DNA of 64,000 bases from Zygnema cylindricum (GCA_037447655.1 JBBHKE010001395.1:434001-498000), one strand, 5' to 3'; shown: positions 1 to 10,611, counted from the stretch's first letter. Notes: generated from the sequence alone by a model not told the origin. Made by a program: numbers and translations.

Positions 1-204
1 GTACTTTCATCACCTCCCTCCCTCCCTCCCCATCAACAATAAAATGTACTTAACTTCCTTCTCCACCTATTTGTTTTCCGCCCTTATTTATTTTGATTCT
101 GATTTTATGAGTCAAACATATGGAGTACGAGTCAAACATTCTTGAGAATTAGTCAAACATAGGAAGTTGGTTAACTGGTTAGGAGTAATGTGCATAAATT
201 CTTC

Positions 205-400
205 CGCATTAATGTTTTCTTCGTCGTTTAAAACATCTTTTCTCTATACACACATGTCGGATTGTGGATATGACGGTTGCGATTGAAAGGTAATATTCTC
301 AACTTACGAATGGCGGTCTTAAATTGAAAATCGCACAATTGAGTACGGAGAAAAAATGTTTTCAATGGCGAAAAACGTATTAACGCTAATTACGATTCAC
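205..400. mobile_element. MITE-like element, family M, copy 1
   Basis: Shares with the copies near 1.1, 18.1 and 53.6 kb the order: a 'taaaacatcttttctc' block, a middle 'gattgaaagg..attctca' block, a 'ggcggtc' block, then 'cggagaaaa.atgtttt' and the end signature 'attaacgctaat..cgattcac'. The two ends are inverted copies of each other. The left end looks truncated. No coding capacity; mobilisation in trans by a DNA transposase is inferred. Confidence 0.5.
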
Positions 401-1049
401 AATTGGTAGTATGTAGTTTCACACATTGTGCAATCTACCTGTCAATACCAGTCACCTCACATACTTAAACAACATTAAGTCACAAGTTTGAACATAATAC
501 CATCAATACCAGACTATCGTCGGTATAACCCGCGGAAAAGCCTAAAATTTGTCGCCTTGGAACTCATTCACATTATCCAGCTCGATCCTCATCGGCCTTT
601 ATGTTGAATGAAGCGATCATTAGAACCAAATGTAATGATGTTGATCGTCGATGCTAGTGTCAAATTGCATTAAGGCAATGAACATCAGAACGAACAACAA
701 AACATACAAAAAAAAACAAAAAAACGGAAACTGGATAAGAATCACCGACGCATGCTTGCAAGTTTCAGCAAGATAATATGCATGTGCTACAATGTTCTTT
801 AGTTCTACTGTGTTACGATTCTCTTGGACATATGTCAGAACATTCATTAGTAATGCCATATGTTACAATTTTCTTGCATCATTATATTACAACTTTCTTG
901 CATTAATATTGCCATGTGTTATAATTGTTTTGCATTAGTATGCCAATGTTTGGCAAATCCATCCACAAAATAATCACGACAAGCTCTAAGTATCATCTTC
1001 AAGGAACCAAAATTGATGTGAAGCCAAAAATCTAGACAACATACACGGT

Positions 1050-1205
1050 TGTCCAATTATCGATTTGACGGTTAATATTGAGAGCAAAGAGTTTTACCGT
1101 CCGATTGGCAGTCTCCGTTTGAAAATCGGATAAAAGTGTACGGAGAAAAGATGTTTTAAGTGGATAAAAAATAATTAACACTAATAGCGATACACGGTCT
1201 AGTGA
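1050..1205. mobile_element. MITE-like element, family M, copy 2 (right half)
   Basis: The right part matches the other copies: 'gtgtacggagaaaagatg' then 'aattaacactaatagcgat' and 'acacggt'. The left terminal repeat is not recognisable, so this is a partial or diverged copy. Confidence 0.45.
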
Positions 1206-1944
1206 TACACATACAGTCCACCGACCACCACAATTAAGTTTAGTGAAATAGAGCGTTGTTCCATTAGGCGGTCTCAATAAACGTCAAAAATTTGTTGACT
1301 AAAGCCGTCATTCCATTGTGTCGGGTCACTAACCGACATTTTATTTGCGTAGCACACTTTGATTTTTTCAGGTAATAGATGAATACTATTTCAGAAATCT
1401 TCAAAGAATCTCTGACAGCACATTGTGACCACATATTTGTAACTAGCGAAGGTAAAAAAGTGACTCATACGACGTATTGAATAAAATCTGTACTGTCGGA
1501 CGAAACTTAAGATTTGTAAAAGCGTACAAATATGTCAGAATGGTTAGTGGATGACAACAAAAACGTGAAACAATATCCTCCGACAAATATTGTCTTGCGG
1601 TTTCCGGTGGCCTCGCATCCTCCCTGGCTGAAGGCACATGTCATTTGCAACGTGTACCCACCTGGTCGCCCCGTCTCCGTGGATATTTGTTCACATTTCC
1701 ACGAGGCACGATGCTATGCGTTCAAGCGCTTAGAATTGACCTACTCCCAGTCACTTGTTGCGAACTGAAAGTGTTAGACGATGGCGTATCCCATTATGCA
1801 TCCGATGGTCCACGTTTACGCCCATAAACGTAGAGAATCAAATTCTTCATTCAGTAGGCTTGTTTTTTTGATTTTTTTTTTTTGGTACGACACTGTACGC
1901 AATAGAAAGACTTTCAGTAAACAACAACGTTATTCCCCTGATGG

Positions 1945-3235
1945 AACCTCACCTTTAGTGTGAACCTCCATCAGGCAAAAAGTGAGGTTCATTTCTAGAA
2001 GAAGTGAATTTCTTTACATGGACAGCGAATTTTCGAGCCGTACTATTTTTATTTTGATAAAATATGAAGACCGTAGATTCGTCAAGATTCTCCAAACTTT
2101 TGCGCGACAACATCAACCGTCCGATTATGTGTTTTCAAAGCAAGCGGTCATCTTATCCAACGTCTAAGAGACTAGCTAGACACGTCGGAGGAGACTAGCT
2201 AGACATTTGACGTGTAAATGTTTTACGCGTGGAAAGTTCACGTACGAACCACGCGCCTTTGGACATTTGCCACGCGCCTTTTGACAGGCGAGAATCAAAT
2301 CTAACGAAATCCGCCAAAAAAACATTGTTGAAAAATGTACCGTGTTGCCTTCTGCACCATCCGTTGACATCCTGAATTTGCGACGCCACGACAAAACACG
2401 AACGGCAAAAAAACGACAAAAAGGACAAAACACGAACGTACCAATTGTACAGTCACATAATTTAAAATTGTGGCTGGTTGTAGGGATACGAGTTCAGATA
2501 TTGTGCTTCTAATCTTTGACATGCTCGTTGTCAGAACAGGAACCTACGTGCATCCAATCGAAAGAAAGCACGTACGCGATAGATTCTATTTTTGACACGA
2601 CGTGATGGAGAAGTGAACGAATTATTAGAGCCACTAAACGTATCCGTACAATTAATGTCGGCGCCTGATGGAAAAGAGGTCGTATTAGCATTTACACTTT
2701 ATTGGAATTAACTAGAGAATTGATCATGGTAGTGATTGTTTTGGTTGCGCACAGTCATTTACGTCATTTTGTCAAAAATTGTACGTTTAAAGTACACATT
2801 GGTACAACTAAAGTACCGTTGAGTCTAAATTTGACGGTCAATCGGTTGGACAGCTTTGACTTTCAAAATATCGTTTCAATCGCTTAAACTTTTGCCGCGC
2901 TTGCGAACGTCGACCGTCATTTTAAAATTAGCAATTCACACTGCCGGTGAACGTTTACTGTAACAAAACTGCGGCAACCACATGTAAATATAAGTGTTGC
3001 ACACAGTCACTTTTTGTCGTTACATGAGCTCCACGGTGAGAGCACGTTGGATATTATCTTAGCCGCAAAATTGAAATTTAGTCGTATAAGCGTTACATTG
3101 AATTTAGACGCAAATTGAAACGAAACCTCTTTTAACTGAACTAATGTAAGTCTTGTACGAAAATAATCTAACGCACGAAACGAAATAAACTTTGTACGCT
3201 ATAATAAAACAAACCATAGTTCAAAAGTAGGCATT
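1945..3235. repeat. Long inverted repeat, left arm
   Basis: Read in reverse complement, 4670-5560 matches this arm in blocks: 2085-2150 with about 5400-5450 (for example 'gattcgtcaagattctcc'), 2410-2690 with 4960-5260, and 3065-3235 with 4670-4955. The arm carries two extra blocks absent from the partner: about 2205-2410 and a 0.36-kb repeat at 2700-3064. By eye the arms are roughly 75 percent alike, so the structure is old. A foldback-type DNA transposon is possible; no transposase is visible. Confidence 0.6.
2700..3064. repeat. 0.36-kb dispersed repeat, copy a
   Basis: Matches 17607-17965 in reverse complement over its whole length, including 'cggtgagagcacg', 'gtcactttttgtcgtta' and the block around 2790-2870. 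It interrupts the left arm of the long inverted repeat, since the right arm passes straight across the equivalent point near 4960. A short peptide frame is shared by both copies but opens and closes differently, so I do not call a gene. Confidence 0.55.
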
Positions 3236-3395
3236 TCTATTATTGGCCTTTTGTAGGCGCCTTTATCGGCAGTTGTGTTATGGGCTTTTCATATGATCTT
3301 CTTAAATCGCTACTTTGATCAGCGACCGTCCGATCGTCCAAATCTGACGATAGTACTATCGTATGTTGTGTTATGGGCATTTCATGTGATATTCT

Positions 3396-4416
3396 TGTAG
3401 AAATTAAAGGTTCTTTTAGTATTTTCTAGGTTTTGTAAAAGATAAAATGCAGAAAAGAAGTAGAGACAATCTGCCTCTAACTCCTCTCTTCAGCTCCCTC
3501 ACTTTTCGCAGTCACTGAAATTTGGAGACGGAGCTAGAGCCATGGCTGCCTATGCTATCCAGAGGGAGACAGACAAAAGCTTGGTAGATTTACCAAATGG
3601 TACTTGATGGACCCAGGATTTCAACCTAGTACCTGTCGTCCGTCAAAATTGCAGTTAGCTGGTAGTTTTATCCAGGTAGTATAAGACTAGTGTTACCTAA
3701 AATAATGTTTGATAACTATATAAATGTTTACACGTAGACTATTTCATTTAACGGAATATTAGGACATAGATACAGTTTGTATTGTACGGGATACGAAACA
3801 TATCGAAACAAATATCTCGCATTAGTTTCAATTGTGAAATAAATACCGGGCAAGTATTTATGACAGCTATGATTGAAACTCGGTTTCGATCGGACGGCCG
3901 GGAAGAAAGCCGAGATCGCGAAATAGAGTTTGGCGGTTTGGTATCATCGCCACATTGAATGACACGTGGAACAACCACATTGGATTATGGCATCTCCGAG
4001 AATTATTGGAACGAATCCAGCTATGACATGTGTGGACATTTTGGCCATGTCGTACAATGTCCGTACAGAAAGTATACCGGCACCTGTACCTTTCTGTATG
4101 AGACAATATTGTGATTGGTGTCGTACGCTAGTAGATATAGTTTTAGAGAAAGATAAAACTTAGAAAAATTGGTAGATAGGACCCTCTCTCCGAGAGAGCT
4201 TCTGTACAAAAGGTCAAATTTCACCCACCATAACTTACTGCTCAGGGGAACAAATTCAAAGATTCTTTTTGCTATCGACTCAGGGGAAGGTGGTCACAGA
4301 TTTTGGTTGCCAAGGTGGCAGTTATTCTTGTTGCAACACAAAGAGGTCAAGGTTATCCTAGGGTTTTCGTGTGACCTGCCTACTCTGAGGACCTATGGAG
4401 GTTTCAGAGTTGCTAT
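3396..4416 (+). mobile_element. Solo LTR of the copia family seen at 35582-42279
   Basis: Starts 'tgtagaaattaaagg' like the 3' LTR at 41226 and runs through the same landmarks: the gagctagagccatgg block, the promoter-proximal 'ggaccctctctc' and 'cttctgtacaaaaggtcaa' blocks, the 'caggggaacaaattc' block and the 'ctatggaggtttcagag' end. No internal region follows, so it is a solo LTR left by LTR-LTR recombination. It sits in the centre of the long inverted repeat. I could not find a clean 5-bp target duplication, so the right boundary is approximate. Confidence 0.7.
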
Positions 4417-4669
4417 TATTAGATCGCTACTTATATCAGCGGTCGTCTGATCGTCTAAATCTGACGGTTTAAATAAAAAACACATCAAAACTCAAAGAAA
4501 AATATTTTTTTGTCCGAATGTTTTTCAAAATTTAGACGTGACGCTTATTTCTCTATCGATCGACGTGCAACTCAACCCTGTTACTATTTTTTTTCATTTT
4601 GCGACCAATTCAATAAGGGTTTTAAGGTCATATTGAATGTTTTGCGTACAATAGGCACATTATATAGGC

Positions 4670-5560
4670 ATACTTTCACCTACTTTTGAACTATGAATAT
4701 CATATTGAAATAAAAAAAGGTAAAAATCTCAATTGAAGTTAAATGAAAAAAATGTGAGTCGTCAAGCGCGACGAAATCAAGCCACAGTATTTATGAATCA
4801 ACATTCTTACATTGACAGCAAAAATTTTTTTCGTGCGTTTTAGAATTTCCGTATTAGACTTACAGCACTTCAGTTTAAAGATCTTTTGTTCCAATTTACG
4901 TCTAAATTCAAAGTAACGCTTATACGACTAAATTTCAAATTTGCGGATAAGGCCACTTCTCCATCAAGCGCCGATAGTAATGTTAGGGATAGGTTTATTG
5001 GCACTAACCTTTCATTCAATTCTCCATCAGGTCCTGTCAGCAATGGAATCTATCACGTACATGATTTCTTTTGAATAAGATGCACGTAGATTCCTGTTGT
5101 GACGGCGAGAGTCGTCATCAAAGATTCCAAAAGCAAAATGTCTAAGGTCGTATTCGTACAACCAGACGCAAAATAAAATACGCGAATGTACATTTTGTAA
5201 ATTGGGTTTTGTCGTTGTACCAGAGGTGTACAATTTATACGTTCATGTTTTGTCGTAACCAAATCGGAAATTTAAATAAAGCAAACGCATCAAATTTTGG
5301 TTGACGATGGATGGCTAGTGTTTTCAAAAAATGGCTAGTGTCCTCTTTGAGGACACTAGCCATTTACCGGACGAAGTGACTTTTTGCTTCGAAAACTCAT
5401 AATCGGACGGTCGATGTTATGGCCCAAAAGTTAGGAGAATCTTGACGAATCTCGTGTAATCATGTTTTGAAAAAAAAAAAAAAAAAACAGTACTGTTTTG
5501 TACGACAATGAGCCGGATTTGTACGGAAATGCAATTTTTCCGGTAAACAACCCCATTTTT
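4670..5560. repeat. Long inverted repeat, right arm (cut by copia insertion)
   Basis: Reverse-complement partner of 1945-3235. After 5560 the arm is interrupted by the minus-strand copia element; if that element is removed, the join of 5560 to 17592 continues the match into the 'ccatcaggcaaaaa' block of the left arm at about 1968. This confirms the insertion point independently of the LTR ends. Contains a short perfect hairpin near 5330-5365 (gtcctctttgaggac flanked by tggctag/ctagcca). Confidence 0.6.
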
Positions 5561-6018
5561 TGCAATTTTGTGACCTCCATTGGACTACAGAATCCAAGAA
5601 GCCTCTAGAAAGCTTTAAACTAACCCACTTCAAGCCACAACCACTACTGCTCAAGATGGCAAACTGATAGCCTGACTGCACCCCTGTGCAGCCTAGACTC
5701 CCCTGAGTCCGTAGCAAAAAGAATCACTGAATACGACCAGGCAACCGATAAGTTATGAGGTGGCAAAAATGACAATTTATACAAAGCAACCAAGGGAGAG
5801 GTGAGTGCCCAAAAATATGCTAAGTCCTACTTCCCTCTCATAGCCCCTATCTACTGATGTACGACCCAATCACATAACTGTAAAGTATAGAAAGGTACTA
5901 CGGCCGATGTCCTTTTTGTATGGCATGTGTACGACAAGGCTACTGGGTGGACGCGAGTCAACCTTTCACTGGTCCGTAAGCTCCTTGGAATTCCTACGAC
6001 CAAATAAAATCCCTCCAC
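5561..6018 (-). repeat. 3' LTR of the 5561-17591 copia element, outer part
   Basis: Matches the outer end of the 5' LTR from 16587 onward ('cctccattggactacagaat', 'gcctctagaaagcttt', 'cccctgagtccgta'). Breaks at 6018 where the plus-strand gag-only element begins; the rest of the LTR resumes at 10612. The combined length (about 1.0 kb) agrees with the 5' LTR. Confidence 0.85.
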
Positions 6019-6970
6019 TGTTGTTTGAAAAGTCAGTTTCGTGCGTAACTGCTTATTGGATTTAATATGGAGGTTTGAATAGATTCACGGATTGGGGGAG
6101 CGAACGGATTGCTAATAAAAGTTACGTAAAAGACTCATTGAGTGGTGTGAACAAGCAATGACAAATGGACGGTGGATCGCAGAGCGATTCGATGTAAAAT
6201 AAACGGAATGTTGAAATAGGCGCCGCCGGTACGGAGCAGCTGCGACGCAGTTAAGTCAACGCAGTTGCGGCTATTTTTATGATCCGAACGGAAAGCGCAG
6301 CCAGCGCAACTACGGATAATATGAATAGGATAGATTTCAAGTAATGATGATTAAACGACATTGGTAGCTTAGTGGTTGCTTAGTGGTAGCTTATTTTCTG
6401 ACATACGAAGAGTACGATGTAAATATTCTGTACAACAGAGGTTTGTCCTTTTGACTAGTTAGGTTATTAGAGTAGATACATTACGGCTGGTATGCCTCCG
6501 TACTCTGAGTATAACTTGCAGGACTTAGATTATTTTATGTATCGCAGTCAAGTTAATCAAAGTAATGGCAAACTGTTTTCTGCATCTTTGACCTGTTGGT
6601 GTGATCACTCTGATTGGTGCTTTCATGTGAAACTTTGTGGAGTTATTCTATGATATAGAATCTATATATGTGTGAAGTTTCATTGTATTCCAGTATTTCT
6701 GTAAGATTCTGTGAACAGTCTAAGTGGTTAGTTTGTGAAGCTTTCAGCTATTTTTGGGAAACTCTAGAGCTTATATCTTCTAGATGCCTTGGTGGATTTG
6801 GCTGTAACTTTCGGAGTTTATAGTGTATATTGTATACTGCAAATTGGCGCAATTTGAGATAATTTTGTTTATTGTGGAGTAATCTGTGTCATCTGAAACA
6901 CTGCTGTTTTTGAGGTAGTCTGTGGGTGTTTCCGTGAGTAATCCAAGGCTGAAATAAGCTATGGACAACA
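6019..6970 (+). repeat. 5' LTR of gag-only element
   Basis: Starts TGTTGTTTGAAAAG and ends ggacaaca, directly followed by the primer-binding site. Aligns along its length with 9702-10611, including 'ggatttaatatggaggttt', 'aatggacgg.ggatcgc' and 'gggtgtttccgtgag'. The two LTRs differ by a modest number of substitutions and a few short indels, so the insertion is not brand new. Confidence 0.85.
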
Positions 6971-6984
6971 GGTTATGGGCCCAC
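6971..6984 (+). promoter_or_regulatory. Primer-binding site complementary to initiator tRNA-Met anticodon arm
   Basis: GGTTATGGGCCCAC starts at the first base after the LTR. It is the reverse complement of the anticodon stem-loop of plant initiator tRNA-Met (GTGGGCCCATAACC, from memory). Primers taken from this arm are known for Drosophila copia and yeast Ty5. The ATG inside it at 6975 is the gag start. Confidence 0.8.
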
Positions 6985-8042
6985 ACCCACGGCTACCTAT
7001 ATTTGATGGATCAAAATATCCCTACTGGAAGTGTGCGCTCGAGAGCTACTTCGAGATGATGGAGCTAATGGATGTGGTGGACGGTACCTTGGCCGAAACA
7101 TCAAATGAATGGAAAAGGAAAAACCATGAGTGTCTAAGGGTTATCAAGAACTCCTTGACTGAGGATTTGGTAATGTCATACCTAAGTTTTAAAAATGCAG
7201 CTGAATTATGGAAGAGCTTAGAATGTATGTACGCAAAGACGTCTTTATATCATTGGCTTAGTAGTGTTACCAAAATAGTTGAACACAAGTATGTAGGAGG
7301 TAGTATGGAGAAACACTGTATTGACTTACAAGTATTATTTGCAGAAAATGATTTGGCAGGGGGAAACTTAACAGATGCTCAACAAGCTATCTTGTTAATG
7401 AGAAGTCTACCGAAAGAATATAAGAGTGCACTAGATCGATTGACTTTAATTGATAAAAATGATTGGAGCGTAACTGTAGCTAGACGAGTTATTCTAGATG
7501 AAGAGGCTAATAGCAAGGTCTTATCAAGTGAAAGGAATATAAAGGAATCTAAGTCTCAGTTTCAGAAAGTTAAAGGTAATAGTGAGTTCGGAGATCGGCC
7601 AAAGAATTGTTTTTACTGTAATGATTTAGGACATACCTTCAAGGTATGTCCATCATATAAAAGTGCTTCTGTTACAGGGAAGTTTAGAGATGGATGGGAC
7701 AACACCCTAGTTCGAACCCCAACAAGAAAAGAATCCAGTGCTTTCGTGAGTGAGAGACAAGACTGGACAAATGACAAAAGGTATGCACCGTGTGTTGACG
7801 AATATATGTATTTACCGACTTTCTGTGGTGTTTGGAATGGAGTAAAAGAGGAGGTGACAAAAAAGGATTTGGTGTCTGTCCCTTTTTCAGATGTAAGATT
7901 GGTGAGTAACAAAGAGTTACAAGAGGAAGAGTTGTTTGAAGTAAGAAAAATTAGAGGAAGTGAAGGTTACTTGGAAGTGGAAGCCAAAAAATACTTCAAC
8001 ATAAAGACTAATAAACTAAACCCAATTTATCTAGAAGGATAG
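6975..8042 (+). CDS. Gag polyprotein of the gag-only copia element
   Basis: A 355-residue intact frame. Residues 1-40 (MGPHPRLPIFDGSKYPYW then a W/L/V-rich helix region) resemble the N terminus of copia-type Gag of the UBN2/Retrotran_gag_2 family, which packages the element RNA in cytoplasmic virus-like particles. A zinc knuckle CFYCNDLGHTFKVC (CX2CX4HX4C) at about residue 214 should bind RNA. The start at 6975 is chosen because its ATG lies in the primer-binding site and the PxFDG..YxxW motif follows at the distance expected for a Gag N terminus. The two related elements at 16582 and 36641 begin with the same MGP. The C-terminal third has no recognised domain. Integrity of this frame, unlike all pol frames in the window, suggests it was selected recently. 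Confidence 0.8.
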   Translation: MGPHPRLPIFDGSKYPYWKCALESYFEMMELMDVVDGTLAETSNEWKRKNHECLRVIKNSLTEDLVMSYLSFKNAAELWKSLECMYAKTSLYHWLSSVTKIVEHKYVGGSMEKHCIDLQVLFAENDLAGGNLTDAQQAILLMRSLPKEYKSALDRLTLIDKNDWSVTVARRVILDEEANSKVLSSERNIKESKSQFQKVKGNSEFGDRPKNCFYCNDLGHTFKVCPSYKSASVTGKFRDGWDNTLVRTPTRKESSAFVSERQDWTNDKRYAPCVDEYMYLPTFCGVWNGVKEEVTKKDLVSVPFSDVRLVSNKELQEEELFEVRKIRGSEGYLEVEAKKYFNIKTNKLNPIYLEG

Positions 8043-8051
8043 GGCGAAGAT

Positions 8052-8360
8052 ATGAAGAAAACTGGAATTAGGAATGAGGTGTATAATGTGGATACTGGTG
8101 GAAGGAGTTATGTCACCGAAGATAGTGTGGTGAAGGACGAAAGAGAGAAGGACACGATTTCTGTGACCTTATCAGATAACAAATATGTGAGTGAAAATTG
8201 CCTACAAGAAAGTTTGATAATTGAAGCAAGAGGAGTTGAAGGAAGATATGGACACTTAGAAGCAGATATTAGAAATAAGGTTGCAGTAAAAATTGGTGAA
8301 CTAGGAGAAGAACAAAAAAAAAACTGTTCAGAAAATCGGAGTGAGAAAAGAAGTTTGTAG
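8052..8360 (+). CDS. Small frame with possible protease relic, gag-only element
   Basis: A 102-residue frame that opens 9 bases after the gag stop. NVDTGGRSYVTED near residues 18-30 resembles the active-site region of copia aspartic proteases (D-S/T-G followed by a hydrophobic and H/V-T), and VTLSDNKYV further on resembles the conserved segment that follows it. No other pol domain follows. It may be a protease remnant or an accessory frame; expression could need re-initiation. Confidence is low because the similarity is only to short motifs. Confidence 0.4.
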   Translation: MKKTGIRNEVYNVDTGGRSYVTEDSVVKDEREKDTISVTLSDNKYVSENCLQESLIIEARGVEGRYGHLEADIRNKVAVKIGELGEEQKKNCSENRSEKRSL

Positions 8361-8694
8361 GAGTGAAAAATGTAATAGAAATGCAAAAGTTAGAAATATA
8401 GGAAAGGAAAATAGCAAAGAAAAAGTGCAACTGAAAAGAAGAAGAATCAAAATTAAAATTTATCAGATAAATGAAGTTGATGGAAGTAGCAAATCTATGA
8501 AGAAAAACATAAAGGTGAAACAGAAAACTAGTATTTGTGACATTAAACTAGTAGAAAATTGTGACAGAAATGTAAACTTTCAAACAAGACAAAAGATCAT
8601 GAAAAAAACAAAAAGAAGATGTAATATTCAAAGGATCAAGGGTAAGAGAAAACATGCTCAGAAAGTGACCAAGAAAAGAGAGCGGGAGAAATGA
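8341..8694 (+). CDS. Lysine/arginine-rich frame of unknown function, gag-only element
   Basis: A 117-residue frame overlapping the end of the preceding one in another register. It is extremely basic, with clusters such as KRRRIKIKIY and KRKHAQKVTKKREREK at the C terminus that look like nuclear-localisation or nucleic-acid-binding tails. No known family is recognised. It lies where integrase would sit in a full copia element, and integrase C termini often carry such signals, so it could be a compressed integrase tail. A purine-rich compositional artefact is the alternative. Confidence 0.3.
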   Translation: MRKEVCRSEKCNRNAKVRNIGKENSKEKVQLKRRRIKIKIYQINEVDGSSKSMKKNIKVKQKTSICDIKLVENCDRNVNFQTRQKIMKKTKRRCNIQRIKGKRKHAQKVTKKREREK

Positions 8695-8699
8695 TTTTC

Positions 8700-9701
8700 T
8701 GGAGGATATTTTTGAAGAATGTGAATTTAGAGAAATCTTAGTTTTGGAAAAACTTATATTACAGGCATGTCTTATAAAGACAACTTCGTTTGACATTCTA
8801 TTTGTTTTTGGTTGGACTTTAGATTTGTATTCTTCCTTGTTGAGTTAGTTGAAAAGAAACAAAAAGATTTATTTATGTATTCTTGAAGACGAACGAGGTG
8901 GTGGAAGCAATGACTTGTTCAGGAAGGAAAATTTCGGGAGACATGGAAGAGAGCAGCGAATGAAGGAAAATTTTGGGAGACATGGCAGAGCGTAGCGAAA
9001 GCAGTGGAGAATCATCAGAAGAAGTTCGCGTCGCAAACAGCAACGCAGCATAGCGGCGCAGCGAAAAGAGTGGTGACGTATGACACTTACATGTTGATTA
9101 TTTTATTCCAAGTGCAGGCAACTAAATATTCAAGGGTTATGCATTTATGGCGTAAGAAGAGCTATTACAGGACACTTTTTGCAAGAAAGCAGCAAGCAAC
9201 TGGGAATTGGCAGAGGGCAGCGAGGCAATGGCGACGTCGGCAAAACACTGGTGATGTGTTGTTTTTGCTAAATTTATTATATGATGAACAGTGGTGTTTG
9301 ATACAGAATTTTGAATATTTAAATTTTTTTTTTATTCCTTTGTTTATCCATTAGAGTGGAAACATTTGCGTACAGCATGACCTAATGAGTCTAAAGCTTT
9401 AGGGGAGTGTAGAATTTGAAAGCTTTAGTCTCAGTAGATGAGGCTATGAGGAGGAAGGTGAAAAAGAGCAGCAGTTAGGACTGCGGTGTCAAACTAGCGC
9501 AGCATAGCAGTATAGCAATACACGCTGCACTTTGTATTCATACTGCGTTGCGATGTCAAACTAGCGCAGCGTAGCAGCATAGTAGTACACGCTGCACTTT
9601 CAATTCATACTGCGCTGCGATGTCAAACTAGCGCAGCGTAGCAACAAAGTATTACAGGCTGCATATTTTTCTGAGTGCACGAAACTAAATTTTCGGAGGA
9701 G
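8700..9701 (+). other. Untranslated 3' interior of the gag-only element
   Basis: No convincing frame; a 116-residue frame at 9004-9354 has no recognised motif. It contains a short near-repeat at about 8925-9000 ('aaaattt.gggagacatgg'), the 67-bp triplicate at 9483-9665 and a purine-rich tract (cggaggag) immediately before the 3' LTR, the expected polypurine primer for plus-strand synthesis. Confidence 0.5.
9483..9665 (+). repeat. Three-unit 67-bp tandem repeat
   Basis: Units begin with 'gcgatgtcaaactagcgcag' at 9483 (ggtg variant), 9550 and 9617; spacing is 67 bp each. Each unit contains the motifs 'agcgcagcrtagcag' and 'acacgctgcac'. It lies just upstream of the 3' LTR. Confidence 0.8.
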
Positions 9702-10611
9702 TGTTATTTTGAAAAGTCAGTTTCGTGCGTAACTGCTAATTGGATTTAATATGGAGGTTTGAAAAGATTCACGGATTGGGGGAGCGAACGGATTGATAAT
9801 AAAAGTTACGTAAAAGACTCATTGAGTGGTGTGAACAAGCAATGACAAATGGACGGCGGATCGCGAAGCGATCCGATGTAAAATAAACGGAATGTTGAAA
9901 TAGGCGCCGCCGGTACAGAGCAGCTGCGACGCAGTTAAGTCAACGCAGTTGCGGCTATTTTTATGATCCGTACGGAAAGCGCAGCCAGCGCAACTACGGA
10001 TAATATGAATAGGATAGATTTCAAGTAATGATGATTAAACGATAGTGGTAGCTTAGTGGTTGCTTAGTGGTAGCTTAGTTTCTGACATACGAAGAGTACG
10101 ATGTAAATATTCTGTACAACAGAGGTTTGTCCTTTTGACTAGTTAGGTTATTAGAGTAGATAGAGTACGGCTGGTATGCCTCCGTACTCTGAGTATAACT
10201 TGCAGGACTTAGATTATTTTATGTATCGCAGTCAAGTTAATCAAAGTAATGGCAGACTGTTTTTTGCATCTTTGTCCTGTTGGTTTGATCACTCTGATAG
10301 GTTCTTTCATGTGAAACTTTGTGGAGTTATTTTATGATATAGAATCTGTATGTGTGTAAAGTTTCATTGTATTCCAATATTTCTGTAAGATTCTGTGAAC
10401 AGTCTAAGTGCTTAGTTTGTGAAGATGTCAGCTATTTTTGGGAAACTCTGGAGCTTATATCTTCTAGATGCCTTGATGGATTTGGCTCTGACTATCGGAG
10501 ATTACATTTTATATTGTATACTGCAAGTTGGTGCAGTTTGAGATCATTTTGTTTGTTGTGGAGTAATCTGTGGGTGTTTCCGTGAGTGGCTGAAATATGC
10601 TATGGACGACA
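9702..10611 (+). repeat. 3' LTR of gag-only element
   Basis: Starts TGTTATTTTGAAAAG and ends ggacgaca. Followed by the target duplication tccac. Lacks about 25 bases near its end that the 5' LTR has (around 6890-6915). Confidence 0.85.

Larger units (their letters stand above)
1..1940. other. Repeat-rich intergenic DNA without a recognisable gene
   Basis: No open frame here shows a protein family I recognise. The stretch holds two MITE-like elements (about 205-400 and 1050-1205) and otherwise unassigned AT-rich sequence. Short frames around 1532-1963 overlap each other on the same strand without conserved motifs and look like chance. Confidence 0.5.
6019..10611 (+). mobile_element. Non-autonomous (gag-only) copia-type LTR retrotransposon
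   Basis: Two LTRs of about 0.95 and 0.91 kb (6019-6970 and 9702-10611) begin TGTT and end ACA. The element is flanked by the 5-bp duplication tccac (6014-6018 and 10612-10616) and lies inside an LTR of an older copia element. Its 2.7-kb interior has one gag frame with a CCHC knuckle, a possible protease relic and a very basic tail, but no integrase, RT or RNase H. It shares the anticodon-arm primer site with the neighbouring autonomous-type elements, so mobilisation by their enzymes is likely (inference). Confidence 0.8.

Noticed and set aside
2702-2887. A small conserved protein, since 17715-17963 on the minus strand gives a similar peptide
   Set aside because: The similarity is that of the repeated DNA; frames start and end differently and substitutions are not mainly synonymous.
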